From Streptomyces antibioticus (GTDB lineage: Bacteria > Actinomycetota > Actinomycetes > Streptomycetales > Streptomycetaceae), in the NCBI RefSeq assembly GCF_001514065.1, contig NZ_KQ948435.1, positions 270,217 to 334,216 on the forward strand: a DNA stretch of 64,000 nt, given 5' to 3'. A program made the translations under genes and the position numbers. Each line of letters opens with the position of its first letter. Position 1 is the first letter of the stretch. The notes beneath the pieces were generated by a model. It was not told the origin of the DNA. It did no database searches and worked only from the letters and a program-made list of their open reading frames with translations. This document shows, piece by piece, positions 9,070-16,673 of the stretch.

Positions 9070-10134
9070 GGCGGCGACCGGCTCCCCGGCCAGCAGCCGC
9101 CTGATGTCCCGCACGGCCGCCCGCCCCGCGCGGTTGGCGCCGATGGTGCTGGCCGAGGGGCCGTAGCCGACGAGGTGGATCCGCGGGTCGGCGACCGCGC
9201 GCGTGCCCTCGACGCGGATGCCGCCGCCGGGCTCGCGCAGCTTCAGCGGTGCCAGATGGTCGATGGAGGCGCGGAAGCCGGTCGCCCACAGGATCACGTC
9301 GGCGTCGATGTGCCGCCCGTCGTTCCAGGCCACCCCGTCCGGGGTGATCCGGTCGAACATCGGCTGCCGGTCGAGTACGCCGTCGGCGATGGCCTGCCGG
9401 ATCGCGTCGTTGAGCGGCAGCCCGGTCACCGACACCACGCTCTTCGGCGGCAGCCCCTGCCGCACCCGCTCCTCGACCATCGCCACGGCCTCCCGGCCGA
9501 TGTCCTCGGTGAAGGGGCCCTCGCGGAAGACCGGCGGCCGCCGGGTCACCCAGGTGGTGGCAGCCGCGTACGGGGCGATCTCCATCAGATGCTGGGTGCC
9601 GGACGCCCCGCCGCCCACCACCACGACCCGCAGCTCCGCGAACTCCTCGGGTCCGGGGTACTGCGCGGTGTGCAACTGCCGCCCCTGGAAGGTCTCCTGG
9701 CCCGGATAGCGCGGCCAGAAGGGCCGGTCCCAGGTCCCGGTCGCGTTGATCAGCGCCCGCGTCGCCCAGGTGCCGGCCGAGGTCTCGACGAGCAGCCGCC
9801 CGCCCTCGCCCTCCCGAACCGCGTGCACGTCCACGGGCCGCCGCACCCGCAGGTCGAACGTCCGCTCGTAGCTGTCGAAGTACTCCGTGATCACCTCGGA
9901 GGACGGCCGCGCGGGATCGGCGTCCGTCAGCTCCATCCCCGGCAGCGCGTGCATGCCGTGCACCTTGCCGTACGTCAGCGACGGCCACCGGAACTGCCAG
10001 GCGCCGCCCGGGCCGGGGGAGTGGTCAAGGACGACGAAGTCGCGCTCGGGCTCGAATCCGGTCCGGCGCAGGTGATAGGCGCTGGAGAGACCTGCCTGAC
10101 CAGCGCCTATGACGACGACCTCAGTGTTGTTCAC
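9067..10134 (-). CDS. Flavin-containing monooxygenase-type NAD(P)/FAD oxidoreductase
   Basis: 355 residues. N-terminal FAD-binding Rossmann motif GAGQAGLSSA at residues 11-20, a family motif of the FxGxxxHxxxY type (FQGRQLHTAQY), and a second dinucleotide motif VVGGGASGTQ for NADPH. A later segment ILWATGF is typical of FMOs. These enzymes insert one oxygen into S- or N-containing substrates or ketones. The gene begins 40 bp after the stop of the sulfonate-binding protein and runs in the same direction, so it is probably the last gene of the cysteine-leader operon. That suggests a role with organosulfur compounds, which is inference from position only. Confidence 0.85.
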   Translation of the reverse strand: MNNTEVVVIGAGQAGLSSAYHLRRTGFEPERDFVVLDHSPGPGGAWQFRWPSLTYGKVHGMHALPGMELTDADPARPSSEVITEYFDSYERTFDLRVRRPVDVHAVREGEGGRLLVETSAGTWATRALINATGTWDRPFWPRYPGQETFQGRQLHTAQYPGPEEFAELRVVVVGGGASGTQHLMEIAPYAAATTWVTRRPPVFREGPFTEDIGREAVAMVEERVRQGLPPKSVVSVTGLPLNDAIRQAIADGVLDRQPMFDRITPDGVAWNDGRHIDADVILWATGFRASIDHLAPLKLREPGGGIRVEGTRAVADPRIHLVGYGPSASTIGANRAGRAAVRDIRRLLAGEPVAA

Positions 10135-10173
10135 CCTTCTACCAACTGTGTCGGGGCCCGGGATCTTCCCTGA

Positions 10174-11187
10174 CTAGCCCTCGCCGCGCGCCGGTGTGGT
10201 CGACGGCGGCAGATCGGCGTTGAACCGCGTGTCCACGTACTCGGCGAAGTCGACCTTCTTCGGGATCAGCTTCAGGCCGGTGAAGGTGTCGGCGATCTCC
10301 TGCTCGGAGGCGATCAGCGGCTTGTCGACGGCGACCGAGATCCGGGTGGAGTTGGTCCGCTTCACCGAGGCCAGCGCGACCTCGTAGGGCAGCCCGGTGT
10401 CCTTCGCCCAGACCTTCGCCCACTCCTCCTGGTGGTCGTGCACCCAGGTCGTGGCCCGCCGCAGCCGCTCCAGGTAGTCCTTGATCGCGGCGGCCTTCTT
10501 CTTGTCCTTGAGCGCGGAGGGCGCCGCCACCTGGAAGGTGAGCCCGTTGGTGACCCCGTCGCCGGTCGTCAGGATCCGCCCCTGCTTCGCCTGGAGCACC
10601 TGAGAGGTGTACGGGTCCCACACCGCCCACGCGTCGACCTTGCCGGACGTGAACGCGGCGAGCGCGTCGGCCGGCTGGAGGTACTTGACCTTCACGTCGT
10701 CCAGGCTCAGCCCTGCTGCCTTCAGGGAGGCGACCAGCTGGTAGTTGGCCGACGAACCCTGCGCCACGGCAACGGACTTGCCCTTGAGCTGCTCGGGCTT
10801 CGTCAGCTTCGAGTCGTTCGGTACGAGGATGGCGTCGCCCTTGGACGTGCCGTGGAAGGCGGACACGACCGTGATCTTCGAGCCCGCGCCGGCGGCGAAC
10901 ACCGGCGGCGTGTTGCCGACCCCGCCGATGTCGACGGCCTTGGCGTTGACGGCCTCCAGCAGCGGCGGGCCCGAGGTGAACGTCGACCACTTGATCTTGT
11001 AGTCGAGGCCCTTGAGTTCACCGGCGGCTCGCAGGATCGCCTCCGAACCGCCCTTCTGGTCACCGACGTTGAGGGTGAGCGACCCCTGGCCGTCGGTGTC
11101 GGAGCCGGCGGAGGCGCTGCCGCCGCAGGCAGTGAGCAGGAGGGCGAGCGGGAGGAGCAGGGCGGCGGGGGCGAGGCGTCGTCGCAT
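10174..11187 (-). CDS. Sulfonate/taurine-type ABC substrate-binding lipoprotein
   Basis: 337 residues. Lipoprotein signal with lipobox LTAC and mature start CGGSASAG. The body is an SsuA/TauA-like periplasmic-binding fold: LNVGDQKGGSEAILRAAGEL, VDIGGVGNTPPVFAAGAG, and GKVDAWAVWDPYTSQVL, all typical of aliphatic sulfonate binding proteins. The ATG at 11187 is chosen because it begins the lipoprotein signal; the ribosome binding site is weak. It delivers substrate to the permease and ATPase encoded upstream. Sulfonate, taurine or a related organosulfur compound is the likely substrate, supported by the cysteine leader in front of the operon. Confidence 0.88.
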   Translation of the reverse strand: MRRRLAPAALLLPLALLLTACGGSASAGSDTDGQGSLTLNVGDQKGGSEAILRAAGELKGLDYKIKWSTFTSGPPLLEAVNAKAVDIGGVGNTPPVFAAGAGSKITVVSAFHGTSKGDAILVPNDSKLTKPEQLKGKSVAVAQGSSANYQLVASLKAAGLSLDDVKVKYLQPADALAAFTSGKVDAWAVWDPYTSQVLQAKQGRILTTGDGVTNGLTFQVAAPSALKDKKKAAAIKDYLERLRRATTWVHDHQEEWAKVWAKDTGLPYEVALASVKRTNSTRISVAVDKPLIASEQEIADTFTGLKLIPKKVDFAEYVDTRFNADLPPSTTPARGEG

Positions 11188-11216
11188 GGTGGTTCCGTTC
11201 TCGGGGTGGGGGTGGT

Positions 11217-11966
11217 TCAGGCGGCTTCGGCGGCGGTGTCGACGCCGAGCCGTTCCAGCAGGCCGGCGCGAAGCTCGGCGAAGCGGGGGTCGGTGATGTC
11301 GCGCGGGCGGTCGAGGTCGATGTGCTGCTCGTGGGCGATGACCCCGTCGTCCATCACCAGGACGCGGTCGGCGAGCAGGACGGCCTCCTCGACGTCGTGC
11401 GTGACGAGCAGGACCGCGCAGCCGCGCCGCTGCCACAACTCGCCCACCAGGCGCTGGGCCTTGATACGGGTGAGGGCGTCGAGGGCCCCGAACGGCTCGT
11501 CGAGCAGCAGGAGATCGGGCTCGCGCACCAACGCCCGTGCCAGAGAAGCGCGTTGGGCCTCGCCGCCGGAGAGGGTCTTGGGCCAGGCGTCCGCGCGGTG
11601 GCCGAGGCCGACCTCCTCCAGCGCCTGGTCGGCGACGGGGCGTCCCGGCTTGCCGGGCAGGCCCAGCAGGACGTTGCGCCACACCTTCTTCCACGGCATG
11701 AGCCGGGGCGACTGGAACGCCACGGCCTTGCGGCGCGGCACCAGCACGGTGCCCTCGATGTCCCGGTCGAGACCGGCGAGGATGCGCAGCAGGGTGGACT
11801 TGCCGCAGCCGCTGCGGCCGAGGAGGGCCACGAACTCTCCCTGTCGGACGTCGAGTCGGAGATCGTCGATGACGGCGCGGCCGTCGAAGGAGCGGGTCAG
11901 CCCCTCGACGCGCACCGCCGGGGCGTTCCGGCGGGTGGTCACCGGCCGGTGAACGTCGGTCGCCAT
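11217..11966 (-). CDS. Sulfonate-type ABC transporter ATPase
   Basis: 249 residues. Walker A GRSGCGKSTLL, Q-loop AVAFQSPRLMPW, signature LSGGEAQRASLARAL, Walker B LLLLDEPFGALD and switch His in LLVTHDVEEA are all present. Closest to the SsuB/TauB/NrtC group that powers uptake of sulfonates and related anions. The start at 11966 lies inside the end of the permease gene (28-bp overlap), so the two are translationally coupled. The binding protein follows after 29 bp. Confidence 0.9.
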   Translation of the reverse strand: MATDVHRPVTTRRNAPAVRVEGLTRSFDGRAVIDDLRLDVRQGEFVALLGRSGCGKSTLLRILAGLDRDIEGTVLVPRRKAVAFQSPRLMPWKKVWRNVLLGLPGKPGRPVADQALEEVGLGHRADAWPKTLSGGEAQRASLARALVREPDLLLLDEPFGALDALTRIKAQRLVGELWQRRGCAVLLVTHDVEEAVLLADRVLVMDDGVIAHEQHIDLDRPRDITDPRFAELRAGLLERLGVDTAAEAA

Positions 11967-12814
11967 TGCAGCAGCAGCCTTTCGAGGGAGCGGACGACGA
12001 AGTCGGCCAGCAGGCCGAGGAAGGCGTAGACGATCAGGCAGACCACGATGACGTCGGTCCGCAGGAAGTCCCGTGCCTGCACCATGAGGAACCCGATCCC
12101 GGAGTCCGCGTTGACCTGCTCGGCGAAGACCAGTGCCAGCCAGGCGATGCCGAGGGAGTACCGCAGGCCGGTCAGGGCACCGGGCAGGGCGCCCGGCAGG
12201 ACGACGTGCCGTACCAGCCCCCACCTGGACAGCCCCAACGACTCACCGGCCTCGATGAGTTGGGAGTCCACACCGCGGATGCCGGCGTAGACGTTGAGGT
12301 AGAGCGGGAAGGTCACGCCGAGCGTGATGATGGCGATCTTCGGCGCCTCGCCGATGCCGAACCAGATGATGAACAGCGGGATGAGACCGACGAACGGCAC
12401 GGTCCGCAGCATCTGGACGGGCGCGTCGACCAGGTCCTCGCCGATCCTGAACAGGCCCGAGACCAGGGCGAGTCCGGTGCCGACGAGCGTGCCGAGGAGC
12501 AGCCCCGCCGCGACCCGCTGGAGCGAGGTGCCCATGGCGGAGGTCAGCGATCCGTCGGCGATCAGATCCCTCCCTACCTCGGCGATCCGGCCCGGGGAGG
12601 CCAGTACGTCGGAGGTCAGCACGCCGGTGGCGCTGAGGACCTGCCACAGCAGGACCAGGACCACGGGACCGGTCGTGCGGCGCAACCAGCGGGGGACACG
12701 GGTGCGGCGGGAGGAGGCGGGGACGAGGGGTTCGAGCTCCAACGAGCCGTCCTTGCCGGGTATTTCGGAAATATCCGGCTCGGGAGCGCTGGGTGGGGCA
12801 TGGCTGATGCTCAT
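11939..12814 (-). CDS. Sulfonate-type ABC transporter permease
   Basis: 291 residues with about six membrane helices starting at residue 47. The cytoplasmic coupling loop EAGESLGLSRWGLVRHVVLPGALPG is the EAA motif of BPD-type permeases; overall like SsuC/TauC. The first 45 residues are Pro/Ser-rich and cytoplasmic. First gene of the operon after the leader peptide: about 125 bp separate the leader stop from this ATG, which is preceded by GTGGAG at proper spacing. Confidence 0.9.
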   Translation of the reverse strand: MSISHAPPSAPEPDISEIPGKDGSLELEPLVPASSRRTRVPRWLRRTTGPVVLVLLWQVLSATGVLTSDVLASPGRIAEVGRDLIADGSLTSAMGTSLQRVAAGLLLGTLVGTGLALVSGLFRIGEDLVDAPVQMLRTVPFVGLIPLFIIWFGIGEAPKIAIITLGVTFPLYLNVYAGIRGVDSQLIEAGESLGLSRWGLVRHVVLPGALPGALTGLRYSLGIAWLALVFAEQVNADSGIGFLMVQARDFLRTDVIVVCLIVYAFLGLLADFVVRSLERLLLQWRPTFTGR

Positions 12815-12939
12815 GAGTGCTCCACGGAGGGGGAGAGCGGGGTGCGCCGGAGCGCCGCCGCGTCAGAAACGCGGACGGGCAGGGGGACGGGCAGGAGGTG
12901 GCGCGGATGCGAGAAGCGCGGAAGAGGCGGTGAAAGGCG
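12815..12939 (-). promoter_or_regulatory. Leader region between cysteine leader peptide and permease gene
   Basis: 125 bp of untranslated leader on the minus strand, from the leader-peptide stop to the permease start. It holds a small hairpin, CCGCGT-N5-ACGCGG at 12858-12874, and C/T-rich runs that could pair with the ribosome binding site. It probably transmits ribosome stalling on the leader to downstream expression. The exact switching structure cannot be fixed by eye. Confidence 0.5.
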
Positions 12940-13023
12940 TCAGCAGCCGCGGCGACACGCGGCGGAGGCCACCCGCAGCAGGTCGATGTGACCGCGCGTG
13001 GTGAGCAGAACTGAACGCAACAT
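12940..13023 (-). CDS. Cysteine-codon leader peptide of the sulfonate operon
   Basis: 27 codons, ATG at 13023 to TGA. The peptide contains the block RGHIDLLRVAS and ends A-C-R-R-G-C-stop, so two Cys codons (TGT, TGC) lie in the last five positions. This RGHIDLLRV...C pattern is the actinobacterial leader peptide repeatedly annotated upstream of sulfur-assimilation and sulfonate-uptake genes. The expected action is that a shortage of charged cysteinyl-tRNA stalls the ribosome at the terminal Cys codons and changes folding of the downstream leader, raising transporter expression. It is too short for routine gene calling. The pattern match is strong; the mechanism in this strain is inferred. Confidence 0.85.
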   Translation of the reverse strand: MLRSVLLTTRGHIDLLRVASAACRRGC

Positions 13024-13145
13024 GCCGTCGAACGTAGCCAGATGGCGTGGCCATGGTCAATGGCGTCTCGCGGAGTGGACCCGCCGTATCGCAGAGCGGG
13101 CGCCGGATCGCCCTTGCGGCCTGACGGATGGGTGACGATGGCGGT

Positions 13146-13574
13146 ATGTCAGACACGTTCACCACCCGAGTACTGAACATCACCTCCGGATCGGCCGAGC
13201 GCGTGGTCGACCTCACCGGCGACTGCGCGGCCTTCCTGCGCGAGGCCGCCGCCGGCCGGGACGGCCTCCTCAACCTCTTCGTCCCGCACGCCACCGCGGG
13301 GATCGCGATCATCGAGACCGGCGCCGGCAGCGACGACGACCTGCTCTCCGCCCTGCACACCCTCCTCCCTGCCGACGACCGCTGGCAGCACCGGCACGGC
13401 AGCCCCGGTCACGGCCGCGACCACGTCCTCCCGGCCTTCGTGCCGCCGCACGCGACGCTGCCGGTGATCGACGGACGGCTGGAGCTCGGGACATGGCAGT
13501 CGGTGTGCCTGGTCGACACCAACAAGGACAACCCGCAGCGCAAGGTGCGTCTCACGTTCCTCGCGGGCTCCTGA
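13146..13574 (+). CDS. YjbQ/UPF0047 family protein
   Basis: 142 residues from ATG 13146. Conserved segments NLFVPHATAGIAIIE, HGRDHVLPAF, PHATLPVIDGRLELGTWQ and the terminal RKVRLTF identify the YjbQ family (secondary thiamine-phosphate synthase activity reported for some members). The three histidine-containing motifs are the conserved pocket. The in vivo role is unclear in most bacteria. It is a single gene, transcribed away from the sulfonate operon. Confidence 0.85.
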   Translation: MSDTFTTRVLNITSGSAERVVDLTGDCAAFLREAAAGRDGLLNLFVPHATAGIAIIETGAGSDDDLLSALHTLLPADDRWQHRHGSPGHGRDHVLPAFVPPHATLPVIDGRLELGTWQSVCLVDTNKDNPQRKVRLTFLAGS

Positions 13575-13619
13575 GACGGTCGACACCGGGGTCCGGGCGG
13601 CGGCTCGGTCCGCTACAGT

Positions 13620-13641
13620 CTAGGTAGACCTACCTACCTAG
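13620..13641. promoter_or_regulatory. Inverted repeat, probable TetR operator
   Basis: CTAGGTAG-N6-CTACCTAG, perfect 8-bp arms, 14 bp upstream of the TetR start codon. The size and position fit autoregulation by the TetR protein, with the EamA gene co-regulated because it overlaps the TetR gene. Confidence 0.7.
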
Positions 13642-13654
13642 TTTGGAGTCGGCG

Positions 13655-14260
13655 ATGAGTGAGACCGACGCGGGCGCCGCCGGGAAGGCGCGGCGGCGCC
13701 CCGCCCGGGAACGGCTGTTGGCGGCCGCGGCCCGCCGGTTCTACGCCGACGGCGTGGCCGCGACCGGCATCGACACGATCACCGCCGAGGCCGGTGTGGC
13801 CAAGATGAGCCTGTACAACAACTTCTCCTCCAAGGCCGAACTGGTCCGCGCCTATCTGGACGCCCGGCACGAGGAATGGCTCGGGCTGTACCGGGCGCGT
13901 CTGGAGCAGGCCGGGGGGCCGCGCGACGGCGTGCTGGCGGTCTTCGACGCCTACGCCGACCACGCCGCGTTCGCCTACGAGCACGGCTTCCGCGGCTGCG
14001 GTCTGCTCAACGCCGCCGCCGAACTCCCGGCCGGGGACGAGGGCCGAGCCGTGGTCCGTGCCCACAAGGAGCAGGTCGAGCAGCTGATCGCCGGGCATCT
14101 GGAGCGGCTGCTGCCCGACCGCCCCGACGTGACCCGCGCAACGGCCGAGCACCTCTCCTTCCTGCTGGAGGGCGCGATGGCCCGCGCCGGCCTGGAAGGC
14201 GACGGCGAGCGCCTCCGGCACGCCCGCGCCCTCGCGGCGACTCTGCTGGACCGGCTGTGA
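13655..14260 (+). CDS. TetR family transcriptional regulator
   Basis: 201 residues. N-terminal helix-turn-helix (RERLLAAAARRFYADGVAATGIDTITAEAGVAKMSLYNNFSSKAELV) is classic TetR; the C-terminal ligand domain includes GCGLLNAAAELP, as in the TetR group often linked to exporters. The ATG at 13655 has GGAG at the right spacing; the upstream TTG is less likely. Its stop overlaps the GTG start of the EamA transporter (GTGA at 14257-14260), so the pair is translationally coupled and the regulator probably controls the exporter. Confidence 0.88.
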   Translation: MSETDAGAAGKARRRPARERLLAAAARRFYADGVAATGIDTITAEAGVAKMSLYNNFSSKAELVRAYLDARHEEWLGLYRARLEQAGGPRDGVLAVFDAYADHAAFAYEHGFRGCGLLNAAAELPAGDEGRAVVRAHKEQVEQLIAGHLERLLPDRPDVTRATAEHLSFLLEGAMARAGLEGDGERLRHARALAATLLDRL

Positions 14261-15849
14261 AGGGCACCGCACACGGCGGTTCCGCCACGACGGGAGCCCT
14301 GTGCGTGCTCGCGGCCTCCGTGCTGTGGGGGACGACCGGCACGGCCGCCACCCTGGCCCCGGAGGTCGGCCCGCTCGCCATCGGCGCCGTCGCGATGGGC
14401 CTGGGCGGACTCCTCCAAGCCCTCGTCGCCGCACCGCGGATCGCCCGCGACACCGACCGGCTGCGGGCGCGGCGCGGCACGGTCCTGCTCGGCGCCGCCG
14501 CGGTGGCGATCTATCCGCTCGCCTTCTACACCTCGATGCACCTGGCCCGAGTCGCCGTCGGCACCGTCGTCTCCATCGGCACGGCCCCGCTCGCGTCGGC
14601 GGTCATCGAACGCGTCCTGGACCGCCGCCGACTCACCCGGCGCTGGCAGCTCGCCGCCGCCCTCGGACTGCTCGGCACCGCCCTGCTGTGCGTCGCCGAG
14701 GCCGCCCAGGCCGACGACGACACGGGCGCGGGGTCCATGGCGGCCACGCTGCTCGGCATCGGTCTGGGCCTGGTCGCCGCCACGACGTACGCCCTCTACT
14801 CCTGGGCCGCGCACCGGCTCATCATCGGTGGCATCCCCTCCCGCGCGGCGATGGGCGCCGTGTTCGGGCTCGGCGGGCTGTTCCTCGTGCCCGTCCTCCT
14901 GGCGACCGGTGGCGCGCTCGTCAGTTCCTGGTCCCATGCCGCGGTCGGCGCCTACATGGCCGTCGTCCCGATGTTCGCCGGGTACATGCTGTTCGGCTGG
15001 GGGCTGGCGCACGTCCCGGCGAGCACCGCCACGACCCTGTCCCTGCTCGAACCGGCGGTCGCGGCCGTGCTCGCCGTCCTGGTCGTCGGCGAACGCCTCC
15101 CGGCCGCCGGCTGGGCCGGGATCGCGTGCGTCATCGCCTGTCTCGCCGTCCTCACCACCCCGGCGCGGAGCTCAGTAGACCGACAACCCGTAGGCGGTCA
15201 GCGCCTCTTGGATCGGCTGGTAGTAGGTGGTGCCGCCGGACGTGCAGTTCCCGGAGCCGCCGGAGAGGATGCCGATCACCTTGTCGCCGGCGTAGAGCGG
15301 GCCGCCGCTGTCGCCGGGTTCCGCGCAGATGTTGGTCTGGATCAACCCGTAGACCACGTCTCCGCTCCCGTAGTTGACGGTCGCGTTCACCGCGGTGACC
15401 CGGCCGCAGTGGACGCCGGTGGTCGCTCCCCGGTGGCAGACGGCCTGGCCGACGTAGGCGGTGGCGGTCCCGGTGATGTCGACGGTGCCGATGGTGCCGG
15501 GGTGCGGTACGGCCGAGTTGGTGTAGCGGACGACGCCGAAGTCGTCGCCGGGGAAACTGGTGGCGGTGGTCGGGCCGATCGCCGTCGTCAGGGCGGAGCC
15601 GGTGTACCAGGTGGCCGCGCCGTCGGTGCAGTGGCCGGCGGTGATGAAGTAATACGTGCTTCCGCTCTGGACGTTGACCCCGGCGGAGCAGCGCCGGCCG
15701 GCCGTGTAGATGCCGTCCCCGCCCGACACGAGGGTGCGCAGCCGGCCGTCGAGGCGGGTGAGGGTCGCGGCGCCGGTGAACCGTCCGGTGGTCTGCCGCA
15801 GTCTCGTCAGGTCCGGGTCCGAGACCGCGGCGTCGGCGAACACCCGTAA
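14257..15849 (+). CDS. EamA (DMT) family exporter with unexpectedly extended frame
   Basis: The first about 305 residues are a ten-helix EamA/RhaT-type transporter (two EamA repeats: [16 protein letters not shown] and [16 protein letters not shown]; last helix [17 protein letters not shown]). The conserved domain ends near 15170, but no stop codon follows. The frame stays open for another 225 codons to 15849, exactly antisense to and in codon register with the S1 protease gene. The tail (Arg/Gly/Val-rich) has no membrane segments and looks like antisense of the protease. Either the stop has been lost or an indel near 15170 hides it. Export of amino acids or small metabolites is typical; the substrate is unknown. 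Confidence 0.65.
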   Translation: MKGTAHGGSATTGALCVLAASVLWGTTGTAATLAPEVGPLAIGAVAMGLGGLLQALVAAPRIARDTDRLRARRGTVLLGAAAVAIYPLAFYTSMHLARVAVGTVVSIGTAPLASAVIERVLDRRRLTRRWQLAAALGLLGTALLCVAEAAQADDDTGAGSMAATLLGIGLGLVAATTYALYSWAAHRLIIGGIPSRAAMGAVFGLGGLFLVPVLLATGGALVSSWSHAAVGAYMAVVPMFAGYMLFGWGLAHVPASTATTLSLLEPAVAAVLAVLVVGERLPAAGWAGIACVIACLAVLTTPARSSVDRQPVGGQRLLDRLVVGGAAGRAVPGAAGEDADHLVAGVERAAAVAGFRADVGLDQPVDHVSAPVVDGRVHRGDPAAVDAGGRSPVADGLADVGGGGPGDVDGADGAGVRYGRVGVADDAEVVAGETGGGGRADRRRQGGAGVPGGRAVGAVAGGDEVIRASALDVDPGGAAPAGRVDAVPARHEGAQPAVEAGEGRGAGEPSGGLPQSRQVRVRDRGVGEHP

Positions 15850-16056
15850 GCGCCCGGTGCGTTCGTCCGCGACCCAGCTCGTGCCCGCGATCCCCAGGGA
15901 TTCGACGGCGACGGCCGCGCCGGTCAGCGAGGCGCGGGTGGTGGCCGCGGCCGCGGCGCCGGTGCCGGATCCCGCGACGGCGGCGAGGATCAGCAGGCCC
16001 AGCGCCGAGGCGCATAAGCGTGAGCGTCTGAGGGTGGTGCGGCGATTTCTGAACAT
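15172..16056 (-). CDS. Secreted S1 family serine protease, streptogrisin-like
   Basis: 294 residues as a prepro-protein: Tat/Sec-like signal ([16 protein letters not shown], ending near AAAAATT), a propeptide of about 85 residues, and a mature chymotrypsin-fold protease starting near [12 protein letters not shown]. Catalytic triad visible: His in [10 protein letters not shown], Asp in GDDFGVV, Ser in [10 protein letters not shown]. Cysteine pairs around GHC and GNC fit streptogrisin disulfides. It degrades proteins outside the cell. Its whole C-terminal half is overlapped antisense by the run-on EamA frame; the protease is the better-supported product there. Confidence 0.9.
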   Translation of the reverse strand: MFRNRRTTLRRSRLCASALGLLILAAVAGSGTGAAAAATTRASLTGAAVAVESLGIAGTSWVADERTGRLRVFADAAVSDPDLTRLRQTTGRFTGAATLTRLDGRLRTLVSGGDGIYTAGRRCSAGVNVQSGSTYYFITAGHCTDGAATWYTGSALTTAIGPTTATSFPGDDFGVVRYTNSAVPHPGTIGTVDITGTATAYVGQAVCHRGATTGVHCGRVTAVNATVNYGSGDVVYGLIQTNICAEPGDSGGPLYAGDKVIGILSGGSGNCTSGGTTYYQPIQEALTAYGLSVY

Positions 16057-16102
16057 CGATGCCTCCGATGAGGACGATGGGGTGGGTGGCTACCCTCACG
16101 AG

Positions 16103-16462
16103 ATGATCGAGAATCCTCCCCCCTGTCCGAAGTGCTCCTGCGAGTACACCTATGAAATGAACGCCCTGGTCGTGTGCCCCGAGTGCGGCCACGAATGGGT
16201 TCCCGCAAACGGCTCGACCGAGGCTGAGGCCGGTGCCGGTGAGCGGGTCGTCAAGGACTCCGTGGGCAACGTGCTCCAGGACGGCGACACCGTGGTGGTC
16301 GTCAAGGCGCTCAAGGTCAAGGGCAGCCCGTCCGGGATCAAGGCCGGGACCAAGGTGCGCAACATCCGGCTGGTCGACGGGGTCGACGAGCATGACATCG
16401 ACTGCAAGGTCGACGGTTTCGGGGCGATGCAGTTGAAGTCCAGCGTGGTCAAGAAGGCCTGA
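16103..16462 (+). CDS. PhnA/YjdM family zinc-ribbon protein
   Basis: 119 residues. N-terminal zinc ribbon [25 protein letters not shown] (CxxC ... CxxC), followed by the conserved YjdM/PhnA core [25 protein letters not shown] and VRNIRLVDG with terminal [10 protein letters not shown]. Despite the name of the family, its link to phosphonate metabolism is weak and the function is unknown. The gene is divergent from the protease; the ATG at 16103 begins the zinc ribbon. Confidence 0.88.
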   Translation: MIENPPPCPKCSCEYTYEMNALVVCPECGHEWVPANGSTEAEAGAGERVVKDSVGNVLQDGDTVVVVKALKVKGSPSGIKAGTKVRNIRLVDGVDEHDIDCKVDGFGAMQLKSSVVKKA

Positions 16463-16517
16463 CACCCCCGCGCGAGCCCGCTCGTCGGCGGGGTCGCGAG
16501 CGGCGTAGCTTGATGCG

Positions 16518-16539
16518 CAATTGCATAATTTCGCAATTG
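16518..16539. promoter_or_regulatory. Inverted repeat, probable ArsR operator of the SulP operon
   Basis: CAATTGC-N8-GCAATTG, perfect 7-bp arms in an A/T-rich patch (N8 is ATAATTTC) that stands out from the GC-rich surroundings. It lies about 135 bp upstream of the SulP start. ArsR/SmtB dimers often bind such sites, and an ArsR gene is the last of the operon. Confidence 0.65.
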
Positions 16540-16673
16540 GTTAGATGCTGTGTCGGCTGTGCTCGCAGGTAGCCGCGGGCACGGTCTTTCGCGTCCGCCA
16601 TCGGGGTGGGGCTCGCAGGGGAAGCCGAGGCGTCGTGTCCGTTCCGCGGTACCAGCCGGGTCAGCCACACGTG

